A DNA stretch of 64,000 nt from Gloeobacter morelensis MG652769 (GCF_021018745.1 NZ_CP063845.1:620001-684000), one strand, 5' to 3'; counted from the first letter of the stretch, positions 44,308 through 53,851 are shown. The notes: generated from the letters alone by a model not told the origin. Made by a program: numbers and translations.

Positions 44308-46344
44308 TCAAGTGCGCGCCAGAAGACGCTCGGCGAGTTTTTCCGGCACCTGCTGCAGGTGGGCGGGCCGCCAGGCAAAACAGCCGACACCAAGACTCAG
44401 CGAGCGCAGCTCGACGGCAAATTCGTTCATCTGAGCCAGGGGCAAAAAGGCGTTGATGCAGTCCCAGTCGCGGCGCTCTCCATCGCCCTGGTAGTGGAGG
44501 ATCTGGCCGCGTTTGCCGCTGAGCAGGCGCAGGGCGCGGGCGGTAAATTCTACCGGCACCGAGACATCAAGCTCGACAATCGGTTCGAGCAGCACCGGCT
44601 CGCAGCGGGCGAGGCCCTCGTGCATCGCGATGCGGGCCGCCTGCTTGAACGCCTGCTCGGAACTATCGACGGTGTGGTAGGAGCCATTGGTGAGGGTGAC
44701 CGCCACGTCCACCACCGGGTAGCCCAGAGGCCCGCGCTCCAGCGCTTCGCGCACGCCCGCCTCCACGCCGGGGATGTACTGCCGGGGCACCGCGCCGCCC
44801 ACAATCGTCTCGGCAAATTGAAACCCTTCGCCGCGCCCCAGAGGCCGGATATCGAGATAGACATCGCCAAACTGGCCGTGGCCGCCGGTCTGGTGCTTGT
44901 AGCGCCCGTGACTTGACCAGGCGCGGCGGATGGTCTCGCGGTAGGGCACCTGCGGCGGGTGGGACTGCATCGGCAGGTTGTACTTGCGCCGCAACCGGTC
45001 GAGGGCCACCTGCAGGTGAATTTCGCCCTGGCCCCAGAGCACCACCTCGCGCGTGCTGCTGTTCTGCTCCCAACGGAGCGATGGGTCTTCTTCGAGCAAT
45101 TTGGCGACGGCGGCGCTGAATTTGACCTCATCGGCGCGCTTTTCGGGGGCGATGGCGAGGGCAAAAACCGGGGTGAGCGGCGTGGGGGTTGCCAGGGGAG
45201 CTTCCTGGGACCCAAGCGCCAGGGTATCACCGGTTTTGATCCCTTCAAGGCGGCCTAAGGCGACAATCTCACCGGGCCCGGCCGCCGCGAGGACCGTCTG
45301 CTGCTGGCCGCACAGCCGGTACAACCCGGCGAGGCGCGCGCCGCCCAGCTGGGCGCCGTCGGTAAACACTCCGCGCCAGACGCGCACCAGCGAAAGTTTG
45401 CCGCTCTGGGCCGAATAAAACGTCTTGAGCACCTGGGCCACAGGCGGGCCTATGGCGGCGATACCCCGGTGGCGGGCAGAACAGGCCGCCTCCGGCACCT
45501 CCGAGAGCAGCGCGGCCAGCAGCGGCCTGACCCCAAAATCGCGCAGCGCCACCCCGCAGAACACCGGCACGATCAGATCGTCTTCGAGGTCGCGCTTGAG
45601 GTCGGTGCGAATTTCCGCCTCGGGCGGCTCGATTTCTTCGACCAGTTCTTCGAGCAGGTGATCGTCGAACTCGGCGAGCACTTCGAGCAGTTCGGCCCGG
45701 GCCGCCTGCTCGTCGCTGCGATAAATCTCCGGTAGTGCAATCGGGTCGGGAGGGCCGCCGGGGTGGTATTGCCAGGCCTGCTCGCTCACCAAATCGATAA
45801 ACCCGCTTAAACGATCGCCCTGGCCAATCGGGAACTGGCGCAGGGCGAGGGGACGGCTTGAGATCGACTGCAGTGCAGCTAGAACCTCTTTTAGGGGGGT
45901 ACTGGCCCGGTCCATCTTGTTGATAAAAAGCCCGTGGGGAATTTGCCAGTCATCGAGAAACTTGAGCAGCGGCGCCACAGTCAAGGCCCGGGCCGCCTCC
46001 GGTTCGCAGACGACGATCGCCGCGTCCACACCGATCAGCGCATTCCAGGTTTCCTGGGCAAACTCGATCGACCCCGGGCAATCCAAAAAGCTCAACTGCA
46101 CCCCCTGGTATTCGGCAAAGGCAGCGTTGACCTCGACGCCCATCTGGCGGGCGCGCGCCTCGGCGGTACCGTCGGCGACGCTGTTGCCGTCCTCGACGGC
46201 ACCCTTGCGGGAGATGGCTCCCGTCACGAACAGCAGGCTTTCTAACAGCGTCGATTTGCCGCTCTGGTAGGGGCCTACAATCGCAATACTGCGCCAATGC
46301 GCGCTCGTGCTGGTGTTCATGGGGTCACGCAAATTTACAGGCAT
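44308..46344 (-). CDS. Elongation factor G-like GTPase (EF-G paralogue)
   Basis: About 678 residues from ATG 46344 (46320 also possible). G1 is GPYQSGKS, G3 DCPG and G4 NKMD, followed by EF-G domains II to V (for example GQGEIHLQVALDRLRRKYN). The switch I Gly-Ile-Thr-Ile of true EF-G is replaced by MGVEV. It belongs to the EF-G-like group, whose role is unclear, and is probably not the main translocase. Confidence 0.88.
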   Translation of the reverse strand: MPVNLRDPMNTSTSAHWRSIAIVGPYQSGKSTLLESLLFVTGAISRKGAVEDGNSVADGTAEARARQMGVEVNAAFAEYQGVQLSFLDCPGSIEFAQETWNALIGVDAAIVVCEPEAARALTVAPLLKFLDDWQIPHGLFINKMDRASTPLKEVLAALQSISSRPLALRQFPIGQGDRLSGFIDLVSEQAWQYHPGGPPDPIALPEIYRSDEQAARAELLEVLAEFDDHLLEELVEEIEPPEAEIRTDLKRDLEDDLIVPVFCGVALRDFGVRPLLAALLSEVPEAACSARHRGIAAIGPPVAQVLKTFYSAQSGKLSLVRVWRGVFTDGAQLGGARLAGLYRLCGQQQTVLAAAGPGEIVALGRLEGIKTGDTLALGSQEAPLATPTPLTPVFALAIAPEKRADEVKFSAAVAKLLEEDPSLRWEQNSSTREVVLWGQGEIHLQVALDRLRRKYNLPMQSHPPQVPYRETIRRAWSSHGRYKHQTGGHGQFGDVYLDIRPLGRGEGFQFAETIVGGAVPRQYIPGVEAGVREALERGPLGYPVVDVAVTLTNGSYHTVDSSEQAFKQAARIAMHEGLARCEPVLLEPIVELDVSVPVEFTARALRLLSGKRGQILHYQGDGERRDWDCINAFLPLAQMNEFAVELRSLSLGVGCFAWRPAHLQQVPEKLAERLLART

Positions 46345-46488
46345 AATCAAACGGAATCCGGCTCAGCAATGCGGATTTGGCGTCTGAAAACTATTCTCGA
46401 CATCGTATACGGAGTTCGCAGCGCTATTGCCGAAATGGATCAAAAACGTTACGAAGGACACACCCAATTACCCTGGGCGGGGATCATC

Positions 46489-47664
46489 TCAGCGAGAGCG
46501 ATCGAGGCCGTTGCCGCTCTGGGCGCGCTCGGCAGCGAGGCGCACCCGGGCAATACCGTTTTCGATACTCGTTGCCAGATAAAGATCCGCACCGAAGCGT
46601 TCGACGTTGCTGAGGCGATTGACCCGTCCAGTCGGATCTTGCAAGCTTTCCAGGATGCGGCCATTTTTATCGAGCAACAGGACCAATCCATAGCCTTTTT
46701 CGTTGCCGCGCACCCAACTGGCGGGCAGTTTGGCAAGCCAATTTTTTAGTTCGGCATTGGGATGAACGCGATCGATGTTGTCGATGCGCGGTTCGCCGAT
46801 GGTCAGCCAGAAGCGCTCGCCGTCGCGGGCCATTCCCCCTGGGTACCCTGGCAAATTCTCAATCCAGGGCTCGCCGGTCCTGGTCCCGAGGCCATCCAAC
46901 CGGTAGCGCATCACCCGATAACGCGCCGCCTCGCTCACCAGTACAGCGGTATCCTCGCTTGCCAGGGCGAGGCCGCCGGGTAGGGCCAACCGGGTGGCCA
47001 GCACCTGCACCCGGTTAGTGGCCGGCTCGTAGACCAGCAGGCGCCCGGTGGGTCTTGCCTCCAGTACCTCCAGGTAGAGGTCGCGGCCGTAAGGTTGCTC
47101 GCTCGCTTCGCTAAAGTAGACGCGGCCGTCGGCGGCTACGGCCACGGCCGTGAGCCACCCCAAAGCCCGCTTTCCATCCTGTTTGGCAAGGACTCGCACC
47201 GTCCCGTCCGCATCGATGGCCAGCAGCCCCTGGCGGGCATCCGCCACCACCAGATTGCCCGCTCCATCAAAAGCGAGTCCCCAGGGCCGCCCGCCGGTAT
47301 CGGAGAACACTTCGACCGTTCTGCCGCCCGCCGCCGCGCGGGCAATCCGGTAGATTTTGCCGTCTTCGGTGCCGGTGTAGAGCCGCCCTGCGCGGTCGAA
47401 AGCGACCGCCGCCGGGCCATCGAAGCGACCAATCAAATCCGCTCCCATCAGGCGGCCGTTCTGGGCGAGGGGACCGGCCACCGGCGGACGCGACGGCGGA
47501 TTCCAGGCCACCGCCCGAATCGGCGAAGGCACAAACCACAGGTACACCCCACCCCCGATGAGTGCTACAACCAGCATTGCCAGGATCCACAGGGCGTTTC
47601 CCCGCCGCCGCCTGGGCTTTTTTGGTGGCTCCAATCGCACTTTTCCAAGCGTTTCTAGTTGCAC
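46489..47664 (-). CDS. Membrane-anchored beta-propeller protein (strictosidine synthase/SMP-30-like)
   Basis: About 391 residues from GTG 47664; no good ATG is seen. One N-terminal transmembrane helix (ALWILAMLVVALIGGGVYLW) is followed by a six-bladed propeller: FDGPAAVAFDRAGRLYTGTE, GRPWGLAFDGAGNLVVADA, then LPGYPGGMARDGERFWLTI and a C-terminal GNEKGYGLVL. It resembles the strictosidine synthase-like/APMAP hydrolases. Confidence 0.82.
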   Translation of the reverse strand: MQLETLGKVRLEPPKKPRRRRGNALWILAMLVVALIGGGVYLWFVPSPIRAVAWNPPSRPPVAGPLAQNGRLMGADLIGRFDGPAAVAFDRAGRLYTGTEDGKIYRIARAAAGGRTVEVFSDTGGRPWGLAFDGAGNLVVADARQGLLAIDADGTVRVLAKQDGKRALGWLTAVAVAADGRVYFSEASEQPYGRDLYLEVLEARPTGRLLVYEPATNRVQVLATRLALPGGLALASEDTAVLVSEAARYRVMRYRLDGLGTRTGEPWIENLPGYPGGMARDGERFWLTIGEPRIDNIDRVHPNAELKNWLAKLPASWVRGNEKGYGLVLLLDKNGRILESLQDPTGRVNRLSNVERFGADLYLATSIENGIARVRLAAERAQSGNGLDRSR

Positions 47665-47753
47665 GGTACCGCACAATAGCTGGGTGCAGCGGCAACGGCC
47701 CACCGCTGGGCAATACTGGGAAGGTTCTTTCCTCGGCACACCCAACCCAAACC

Positions 47754-47996
47754 ATGCGCTTTGCAATCACGAGCAATGCCGGCCAGGTGCTGGCAACCGG
47801 CAGTTTGTTTATCGAGCCCGACCCTGGCGGCCAGTGGCGATTGTGTTTTCGCACCGACCTCGGCAACATCATCGCAGGGGGAACGGTGGGTGAGGACGGC
47901 GATCTGGCCGCCCCGGGCCGCATCCTGCTCGAAAAGCTGGTGTCCCGCTGGGGAGTGGGCAGCGTCACCCTCCACTCCGGCACCTACCGCGGCTGA
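47754..47996 (+). CDS. Small hypothetical protein, beta-rich
   Basis: 80 residues from ATG 47754. A beta pattern of short strands (MRFAITSNAGQVLATGSLFI, WRLCFRTDLGNIIAGGTV) is seen, with no known family. The frame is open further upstream. Its end overlaps the convergent hydrolase by 13 bases. Confidence 0.6.
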   Translation: MRFAITSNAGQVLATGSLFIEPDPGGQWRLCFRTDLGNIIAGGTVGEDGDLAAPGRILLEKLVSRWGVGSVTLHSGTYRG

Positions 47997-48844
47997 GCGA
48001 CAAAGCGTACCAGGGCCTGGTTGACCGCCTCGGGGTCCTGCTCCAGCGGGTAGTGACCGGCCTGGGCAACCGGAAAAAATTCGACCTGCGGGTGGGCCGC
48101 CACAAAGCTTTTGGCCATCGCCTCACCCAGGTAGCGGTCGCGCAGACCCCAGATGAGGGCGAGCGCAAAGGGGGTGCGCACCGGACCGTTCTGACGCCAG
48201 GGAGCCAGGCCCGCTTCGATCTCCGCCATCGCCCGGGCCAGCTCCAGATTGCGCACGGTGAGCATCAATGCCCGTCCGGCGTCGCCGCTCTCGCTGTAGG
48301 GGCGGCGAAAGGCACCCAGATCGCCGTTGGCAATGACCGTATAACCTCCCCCTTCGAGGGTCTGATCCACCGAGAGCGGATTTTGGGTGAGCATCTCGCC
48401 CACCAGGGGCAACCCCAATTGCCGGAGGTTCCAGGGCAATTTGGCACTCGTGGCGATTGGGGCGTTGATGACGGCCAGCCGGGCGATGCGCCGCGGCTCG
48501 CGCAGGGCGTACTGGATGCCTGCCGAGCCTAGAAATCCCTGCACCACCAGCGAGAATTGCTCCAGGGCGAGTGCTTCTATAAATGCTGCCAGCGCCGCGA
48601 TAAAAGCATCCGGTGTGTAGTTGAAGGCGGATTTGTCCGGTTTGTCGCTACTGCCAAAACCCACCCAGTCGGCGGCAATCACCCGCAGACCCCGCTCGGC
48701 CAGCACCGGGACCGCCTCCCGCCAACCGTGGCTGTGGGAAGGCAGACCGTGCAGGAGCAGCACGGGCGGCCCAGACTCGCTGCCCGCCGAGCGGTAAAAC
48801 CACCGCTGAGCCCCGGCGCGGACGGTACTTTCACGGATGAGCAC
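47984..48844 (-). CDS. Alpha/beta-hydrolase
   Basis: 286 residues. The oxyanion region is LLLHGLPSHSHGW (about 30), and the nucleophile elbow position reads VVQGFLGSAG instead of GxSxG, so the nucleophile is Gln-Gly-Phe or shifted. The late Asp (WGLRDRYLG) and His (AGHYPLEQDP) are present. Haloalkane dehalogenase-like members vary at the nucleophile. Substrate unknown. Confidence 0.85.
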   Translation of the reverse strand: MLIRESTVRAGAQRWFYRSAGSESGPPVLLLHGLPSHSHGWREAVPVLAERGLRVIAADWVGFGSSDKPDKSAFNYTPDAFIAALAAFIEALALEQFSLVVQGFLGSAGIQYALREPRRIARLAVINAPIATSAKLPWNLRQLGLPLVGEMLTQNPLSVDQTLEGGGYTVIANGDLGAFRRPYSESGDAGRALMLTVRNLELARAMAEIEAGLAPWRQNGPVRTPFALALIWGLRDRYLGEAMAKSFVAAHPQVEFFPVAQAGHYPLEQDPEAVNQALVRFVAQPR

Positions 48845-49085
48845 GGCTAGCTCTCGCTCCTGGGCGGCGCGGCGACCGTTGCTTCGAAAGGCTTCCCATG
48901 GCTTGTCACGGCGGTTGGTAGGTCAACTTTAGGGTGTTTGTGGACCGCTGCCAATCTACTGCCCGTCACACCAACCCACCGGAGCCCGGTTGCTCCTGTT
49001 TTGTCGATAATGAAACTATGGAGACCGTTCGGCCAGTACCCCGAAGGGGCTCCATCCGACCGATGTCGATGGGGAGCAAGTCAAA

Positions 49086-49754
49086 ATGGTAGGTGCAGTT
49101 TCTTCTATCCGCGGCGAAGAGCAGGTGATTGCCTGGCTGCGCGGCCTGCTGACGGTGGCCTGGGCGGACGGCGATTACGACGAAACCGAGCGCGCCTGTG
49201 TACAGGCCGTCATCGCCCAGGAAGGCCTCGACGGTCGATCGGCGCAAGTGCTCGTGCCGATCGAGCCTGAGGAGTTGTCGGCTACCCTGGCCGCCGACCC
49301 GGTGCTTTCTGAACATTTTTTGCGCACAGCATTAATGGTGGCTCTGGCCGACGGTGAGTACTCCCAGGCGGAGGAGCAACTGATTGGGCGCTTTTGCGAC
49401 GCTCTGGGCCATCGGTGCGAAGTGCTGAGCGGCCTGCGCACCAATCTCACCGGTACTGCCCAGGCACCGGTTGCCCCGGAGCACAGACCACCCCACCTCG
49501 ACTTGCTGCAGCCGGTCAAGCACTGGCTCGATGGCGTCGAAGTGCGCGACCCGGCCATTGCCCGCTTTCTGTGCCGGATGATTCCGTCCCAATGCCCCTT
49601 TGAGCGCGACGTGCTCCTGCCGGGCGGCAAAGTTGTGCACATCCCCCCCATGTGCAAGATCAATCCGCTGTACGAACAGCTGGTGGGGCTGCGCTTTCGG
49701 GCGCTTTCGTACCTGGCGGACGATTGCCAGGAAGACGTCTCGCCTTACGTTTAA
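49086..49754 (+). CDS. TerB-like protein with Mo-nitrogenase C-terminal domain
   Basis: 222 residues. The N-terminal half has two TerB-type helical units (TVAWADGDYDETERACV and VALADGEYSQAEEQLIG). The C-terminal half (RFLCRMIPSQCPFERDV, then IPPMCKINPLYEQLVGLRF and LADDCQED) is the domain named after Mo-dependent nitrogenase proteins and is widespread in cyanobacteria, including those that do not fix nitrogen. Conserved cysteines are visible. No nif gene is in the window. Confidence 0.88.
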   Translation: MVGAVSSIRGEEQVIAWLRGLLTVAWADGDYDETERACVQAVIAQEGLDGRSAQVLVPIEPEELSATLAADPVLSEHFLRTALMVALADGEYSQAEEQLIGRFCDALGHRCEVLSGLRTNLTGTAQAPVAPEHRPPHLDLLQPVKHWLDGVEVRDPAIARFLCRMIPSQCPFERDVLLPGGKVVHIPPMCKINPLYEQLVGLRFRALSYLADDCQEDVSPYV

Positions 49755-49758
49755 ATGC

Positions 49759-49792
49759 GCAGGAAGGCAGGCTCTGGGGCCTGCCTTCCTGC
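49759..49792. terminator. Hairpin between the TerB-like gene and psbK
   Basis: GCAGGAAGGCAGGC and its complement with loop TCTGGG, placed between two convergent genes and usable for both. No long T-run is seen on either side. Confidence 0.7.
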
Positions 49793-49816
49793 AGCGATTG
49801 TCGAGAAAATCGTCCG

Positions 49817-49960
49817 TTACTTGAAGCCGATCGCGGCCTGCCAGACGAAAGCCAGGGCGAAAAACAGAAGTGGGATGATAGGAAGCAAGTCGATCAACGG
49901 ATTTGCCCACTCCCAACCGGCGGGGATTCCCGGCGCCGCCAAAAGCGTCAATGCTGTCAT
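49817..49960 (-). CDS. psbK: Photosystem II protein PsbK
   Basis: 47 residues, too short to stand out in a length filter. After a short leader, the sequence PLIDLLPIIPLLFFALAFVW followed by QAAIGFK matches the conserved C-terminal transmembrane region of PsbK. The leader is normally removed. It is a low-mass subunit at the edge of photosystem II. It is convergent with the TerB-like gene. Confidence 0.93.
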   Translation of the reverse strand: MTALTLLAAPGIPAGWEWANPLIDLLPIIPLLFFALAFVWQAAIGFK

Positions 49961-50061
49961 CTATGAAGCCTCACTACAAAATGTGCGCTGCAGTTCAACA
50001 ATCGTAACATAGGTTGCACAAACGGGTCGGCAAAATCGCGACCCGTTTGTGCCGGCAGGAC

Positions 50062-52257
50062 TTAGACAGGCTTGCTGAACTGGCCCGAGACCACCAGATC
50101 TTTAGTAGTGACGAGGGTGCGCTGGCCACTCTTACCGCGGTCGGTATCGGAACCCGCGTCGCCACCGTAGAGTTTGGTGAGGCGTGGGAAGCCGCCTGCG
50201 GACTGGTTGGTCTGGTACTTGAAGCCCCGGAAGTAGGGCACCACGTCCTCGCCGAAGGTCAGCAAGTACTCATCAGAATCGATATAAGAATCGATTTCCG
50301 CGTCGTAGCCGGCCTTGTGGTAGAGCCCGAAGTGCTCCTGAATCTCGCCGTGGTTGTAGGGAGCGCGGCCCAGCAGATGCTTGAAATTCAGTTCGATGAA
50401 GCGGTTGTTGGAGGCTTTGTTGAAGAAGCGCTCTTTATAAAGGTCCGACTTGGCGATGCGGCGCACGAATTCGCGCACGCTGATCGAGCCGTTGCGCAAC
50501 AGCGACTCGGCCTGGGTGGGCCTTTCGCTTTCCATGACGTAGGTGTTGCCCAGCACCTGGCGGTAGACGGCCCGCAGCACGCCCTGCAAGTCTTCTTCAC
50601 TGGCGTTGGGGCGCAGCTGACAGATCGGCGCGGGGGCCACCGAGGCGATGCCCAGCTGCTTTTGTCCCTGCGCCTCACTGGTGCCACCGGGAGAGGGACG
50701 CTTCAGCTGGTTGAGCACTTGCTCAAACCCACGGGTAGCCGGTACAGCCGGGATCTCCGTCAATAGAGGAAGCGTTTTCACCAACTCGCGGGTAGTGACG
50801 AGGGTGCGTTGTCCACCCTTGGCGCGGTCGGTATCGGAACCCGCGTCGCCACCGTAGAGTTTGAGCATGCGCGGGAAGCCGCCTGCGGACTGGTTGGTCT
50901 GGTACTTGAAGCCCCGGAAATAAGGAACGATATTCTCGCCAAAAGTTTCGATGTACTCATCAGAATCGATATAAGAATCGATTTCCGCGTCGTAGCCGGC
51001 CTTGTGGTAGAGCCCGAAGTGCTCCTGAATCTCGCCGTGGTTGTAGGGAGCGCGGCCCAGCAGATGCTTGAAATTCAGTTCGATGAAGCGGTTGTTGGAG
51101 GCTTTGTTGAAGAAGCGCTCTTTATAAAGGTCCGACTTGGCGATGCGGCGCACGAATTCGCGCACGCTGATCGAGCCGTTGCGCAACAGCGACTCGGCCT
51201 GGGTGGGCCTTTCGCTTTCCATGACGTAGGTGTTGCCCAGCACCTGGCGGTAGACGGCCCGCAGCACGCCCTGCAAGTCTTCTTCACTGGCGTTGGGGCG
51301 CAGCTGACAGATCGGCGCGGGGGCCACCGAGGCGATGCCCAGCTGCTTTTGTCCCTGCGCCTCACTGGTGCCACCGGGAGAGGGACGCTTCAGCTGGTTG
51401 AGCACTTGCTCAAACCCACGGGTAGCCGGTACAGCCGGGATCTCCGTCAATAGAGGAAGCGTTTTCACCAACTCGCGGGTAGTGACGAGGGTGCGTTGTC
51501 CACCCTTGGCGCGGTCGGTATCGGAACCCGCGTCGCCACCGTAGAGTTTGAGCATGCGCGGGAAGCCGCCTGCGGACTGGTTGGTCTGGTACTTGAAGCC
51601 CCGGAAATAAGGAACGATATTCTCGCCAAAAGTTTCGATGTACTCATCAGAATCGATATAAGAATCGATTTCCGCGTCGTAGCCGGCCTTGTGGTAGAGC
51701 CCGAAGTGCTCCTGAATCTCGCCGTGGTTGTAGGGAGCGCGGCCCAGCAGATGCTTGAAATTCAGTTCGATGAAGCGGTTGTTGGAGGCTTTGTTGAAGA
51801 AGCGCTCTTTATAAAGGTCCGACTTGGCGATGCGGCGCACGAATTCGCGCACGCTGATCGAGCCGTTGCGCAACAGCGACTCGGCCTGGGTGGGCCTTTC
51901 GCTTTCCATGACGTAGGTGTTGCCCAGCACCTGGCGGTAGACGGCCCGCAGCACGCCCTGCAAGTCTTCTTCACTGGCGTTGGGGCGCAATTCGACCACG
52001 GAGGCGGGGGCGACGGCGGTGATACCCAGTTGCTTTTGAGCCGCCGCCTCGGCGGTGCCGCCCACGGCAGGCCGCAGCATACCGCCGTCGGGTGGACCCA
52101 GGGTGCGCAGGCTCTCATAAGAAATGCTCCAGACGCCGGTGCGCGACTCGATACCCCGGGCCATGTCGAGAAAATTCGCAAAATCGCCCGGCTTGACCGG
52201 GTCTTCAATCTTGATAGAGTCGATCACCTTGCGCCAGTCGTACGTGGTCGCGCTCAT
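50062..52257 (-). CDS. Phycobilisome linker with three Pfam00427 domains
   Basis: 731 residues. An N-terminal unit (MSATTYDWRKVIDSIKIEDP...) is followed by three copies of the rod linker domain, each starting about LRPNASEEDLQGVLRAVYRQ and containing RSVREF-like SISVREFVRRIAKSDLYK and FIELNFKHLLGRAPYNHGEI. Domain positions are about 90-220, 319-449 and 548-678. It holds rods of phycobiliproteins together. Large linkers with three such domains are reported from Gloeobacter violaceus (Glr1262, Glr2806); I did not align to them. The promoter region is shared with the dehydrogenase at 52463. Confidence 0.94.
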   Translation of the reverse strand: MSATTYDWRKVIDSIKIEDPVKPGDFANFLDMARGIESRTGVWSISYESLRTLGPPDGGMLRPAVGGTAEAAAQKQLGITAVAPASVVELRPNASEEDLQGVLRAVYRQVLGNTYVMESERPTQAESLLRNGSISVREFVRRIAKSDLYKERFFNKASNNRFIELNFKHLLGRAPYNHGEIQEHFGLYHKAGYDAEIDSYIDSDEYIETFGENIVPYFRGFKYQTNQSAGGFPRMLKLYGGDAGSDTDRAKGGQRTLVTTRELVKTLPLLTEIPAVPATRGFEQVLNQLKRPSPGGTSEAQGQKQLGIASVAPAPICQLRPNASEEDLQGVLRAVYRQVLGNTYVMESERPTQAESLLRNGSISVREFVRRIAKSDLYKERFFNKASNNRFIELNFKHLLGRAPYNHGEIQEHFGLYHKAGYDAEIDSYIDSDEYIETFGENIVPYFRGFKYQTNQSAGGFPRMLKLYGGDAGSDTDRAKGGQRTLVTTRELVKTLPLLTEIPAVPATRGFEQVLNQLKRPSPGGTSEAQGQKQLGIASVAPAPICQLRPNASEEDLQGVLRAVYRQVLGNTYVMESERPTQAESLLRNGSISVREFVRRIAKSDLYKERFFNKASNNRFIELNFKHLLGRAPYNHGEIQEHFGLYHKAGYDAEIDSYIDSDEYLLTFGEDVVPYFRGFKYQTNQSAGGFPRLTKLYGGDAGSDTDRGKSGQRTLVTTKDLVVSGQFSKPV
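50105..51990. repeat. 687-base tandem repeat inside the linker gene
   Basis: Units begin at 50105, 50792 and 51479 (period 687 = 229 codons). From about 50265 to 51990 the copies look identical wherever compared, while the first 160 bases of unit one differ (C-terminal end of the protein), and the last unit diverges after about 51988. The identity at third codon positions points to recent duplication or gene conversion. Confidence 0.9.
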
Positions 52258-52462
52258 GCGGTTCTCCTGCTAGACACGCTGATCTGTTTGCATTATCGTC
52301 AATTCCCCGAACGGCGCAAGCGCACCACCGGCGCGGATCCCGCCGCCGGGGAGCCACAGGAAGCACAACTGGATGTTACAAAAGACTTACAAAGCGGGCG
52401 AGGGGCGATCCCCGCCGGATACAGTGATCGATTGGAGACCGCCGATACCGGAAGGGTAAGCG

Positions 52463-53851
52463 ATGGCACAGACGCAAAGCCCCTCGCGACCGATCGCGAG
52501 CGTCAACCCAGCGACCGGGCAGACACTCAAGACATTTGCATCCCTGGGCGACGCCGAAATCGAGCAGAAGCTTGCCCTGGCAATTCGTGCTTTTGCTTGC
52601 CACCGGCGCACGCCCCTTGCCGAGCGCGCCCGCCATCTGCAAGCCGCCGCCGATATGCTCACAGCCGGTCGCGAACGCTACGCCCGGCTGATGAGTGCCG
52701 AGATGGGCAAGACCCTCGCTTCTGCCCTGGGCGAAGTCGACAAGTGTGCCCTGGTCTGCCGGTTCTACGCCGAACACGGTGCGGGTTTTCTGGCCGACGT
52801 GCCGGTAGTCACCGACGCGACGCGTTCCTTCGTGCGCTACCAGCCGCTTGGTCCCGTCCTCGCGGTGATGCCCTGGAACTTTCCTTTCTGGCAGGTGTTC
52901 CGCTTCGCAGCCCCGGCTTTGATGGCGGGCAATGTCGGCCTGCTTAAGCACGCCTCCAACGTGCCCCAGTGCGCCCTCGCCATCGAAGCGATTTTTTTGG
53001 AGGCGGGCTTTGCACCCGGGTGTTTCCAGACGTTGCTTGTGGGAGCCGAGCGCACCGCAGATCTGATTGCCGATGGGCGGGTGGTGGCGGTCACCCTCAC
53101 CGGCAGTGAACCGGCGGGCCGCAGCGTCGCTTCTCAGGCTGGCAACCACCTCAAAAAGTGCGTCCTTGAACTGGGGGGCAGCGACCCGTTTATCGTACTG
53201 GAGTCCGCCGATATCTCAAAAGCGGCCCAGACAGCGGTGACGGCCCGACTCATCAACAACGGCCAGTCCTGCATCGCGGCCAAGCGGTTCATCGTCGCCG
53301 AGGCGGTGGCGGATACCTTTGAGCAGCTATTGGTCGAACGTTTTACTGCCCTCAAAGTCGGTGACCCGTCCGATCCGGCTACCGACGTCGGGCCGCTCGC
53401 CACCCCCGCCATCCTCAAAACTCTCGATGCCCAGGTACGCGACTCGGTGGCGCGCGGAGCGCGGGTGCTCATCGGCGGCAAAGCGCTCCCCGGCCCCGGC
53501 AACTTCTACACGCCGACCATCCTTGCAGATATCCCGCCGGACAGCCCCGCCTACGGCGAGGAGTTGTTCGGACCGGTGGCGGCGCTGTTTCGCGTCCCCG
53601 ACCTGGATGCGGCCATTCGCCTGGCCAACGACACCGCCTTCGGCCTTGGGGCAAGCGCCTGGAGTACCGATGCGGCCGAAATCGAACGGCTTGCAGAAGA
53701 GATTGAAGCCGGCTCGATCTTCATCAACGGCATGGTCAAATCCGACCCCCGTCTACCCTTTGGCGGTATCAAGCTCTCCGGCTACGGCCGCGAACTCAGC
53801 CGCGAGGGCATGCTCGAATTTGTCAACATCAAAACGGTGTGGGAGTTATGA
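52463..53851 (+). CDS. gabD: Succinate-semialdehyde dehydrogenase
   Basis: 462 residues of the aldehyde dehydrogenase family. The catalytic Glu is in CVLELGGSDPF (about 236) and the catalytic Cys in NNGQSCIAAKRF (about 270). The cofactor site reads MPWNFPFWQVFR. In cyanobacteria this enzyme, with the downstream decarboxylase, turns 2-oxoglutarate into succinate in place of 2-oxoglutarate dehydrogenase. The start has GGAAGGG upstream; the stop overlaps the next start. Confidence 0.93.
   Translation: MAQTQSPSRPIASVNPATGQTLKTFASLGDAEIEQKLALAIRAFACHRRTPLAERARHLQAAADMLTAGRERYARLMSAEMGKTLASALGEVDKCALVCRFYAEHGAGFLADVPVVTDATRSFVRYQPLGPVLAVMPWNFPFWQVFRFAAPALMAGNVGLLKHASNVPQCALAIEAIFLEAGFAPGCFQTLLVGAERTADLIADGRVVAVTLTGSEPAGRSVASQAGNHLKKCVLELGGSDPFIVLESADISKAAQTAVTARLINNGQSCIAAKRFIVAEAVADTFEQLLVERFTALKVGDPSDPATDVGPLATPAILKTLDAQVRDSVARGARVLIGGKALPGPGNFYTPTILADIPPDSPAYGEELFGPVAALFRVPDLDAAIRLANDTAFGLGASAWSTDAAEIERLAEEIEAGSIFINGMVKSDPRLPFGGIKLSGYGRELSREGMLEFVNIKTVWEL

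Noticed and set aside
49086-49754. Evidence of nitrogen fixation
   Set aside because: The domain name comes from nitrogenase operons, but no nif gene is seen and non-fixing cyanobacteria also carry it.
50105-51990. CRISPR array or mobile repeat
   Set aside because: The repeats are 687-base in-frame coding units of a linker protein, without spacers or Cas genes.
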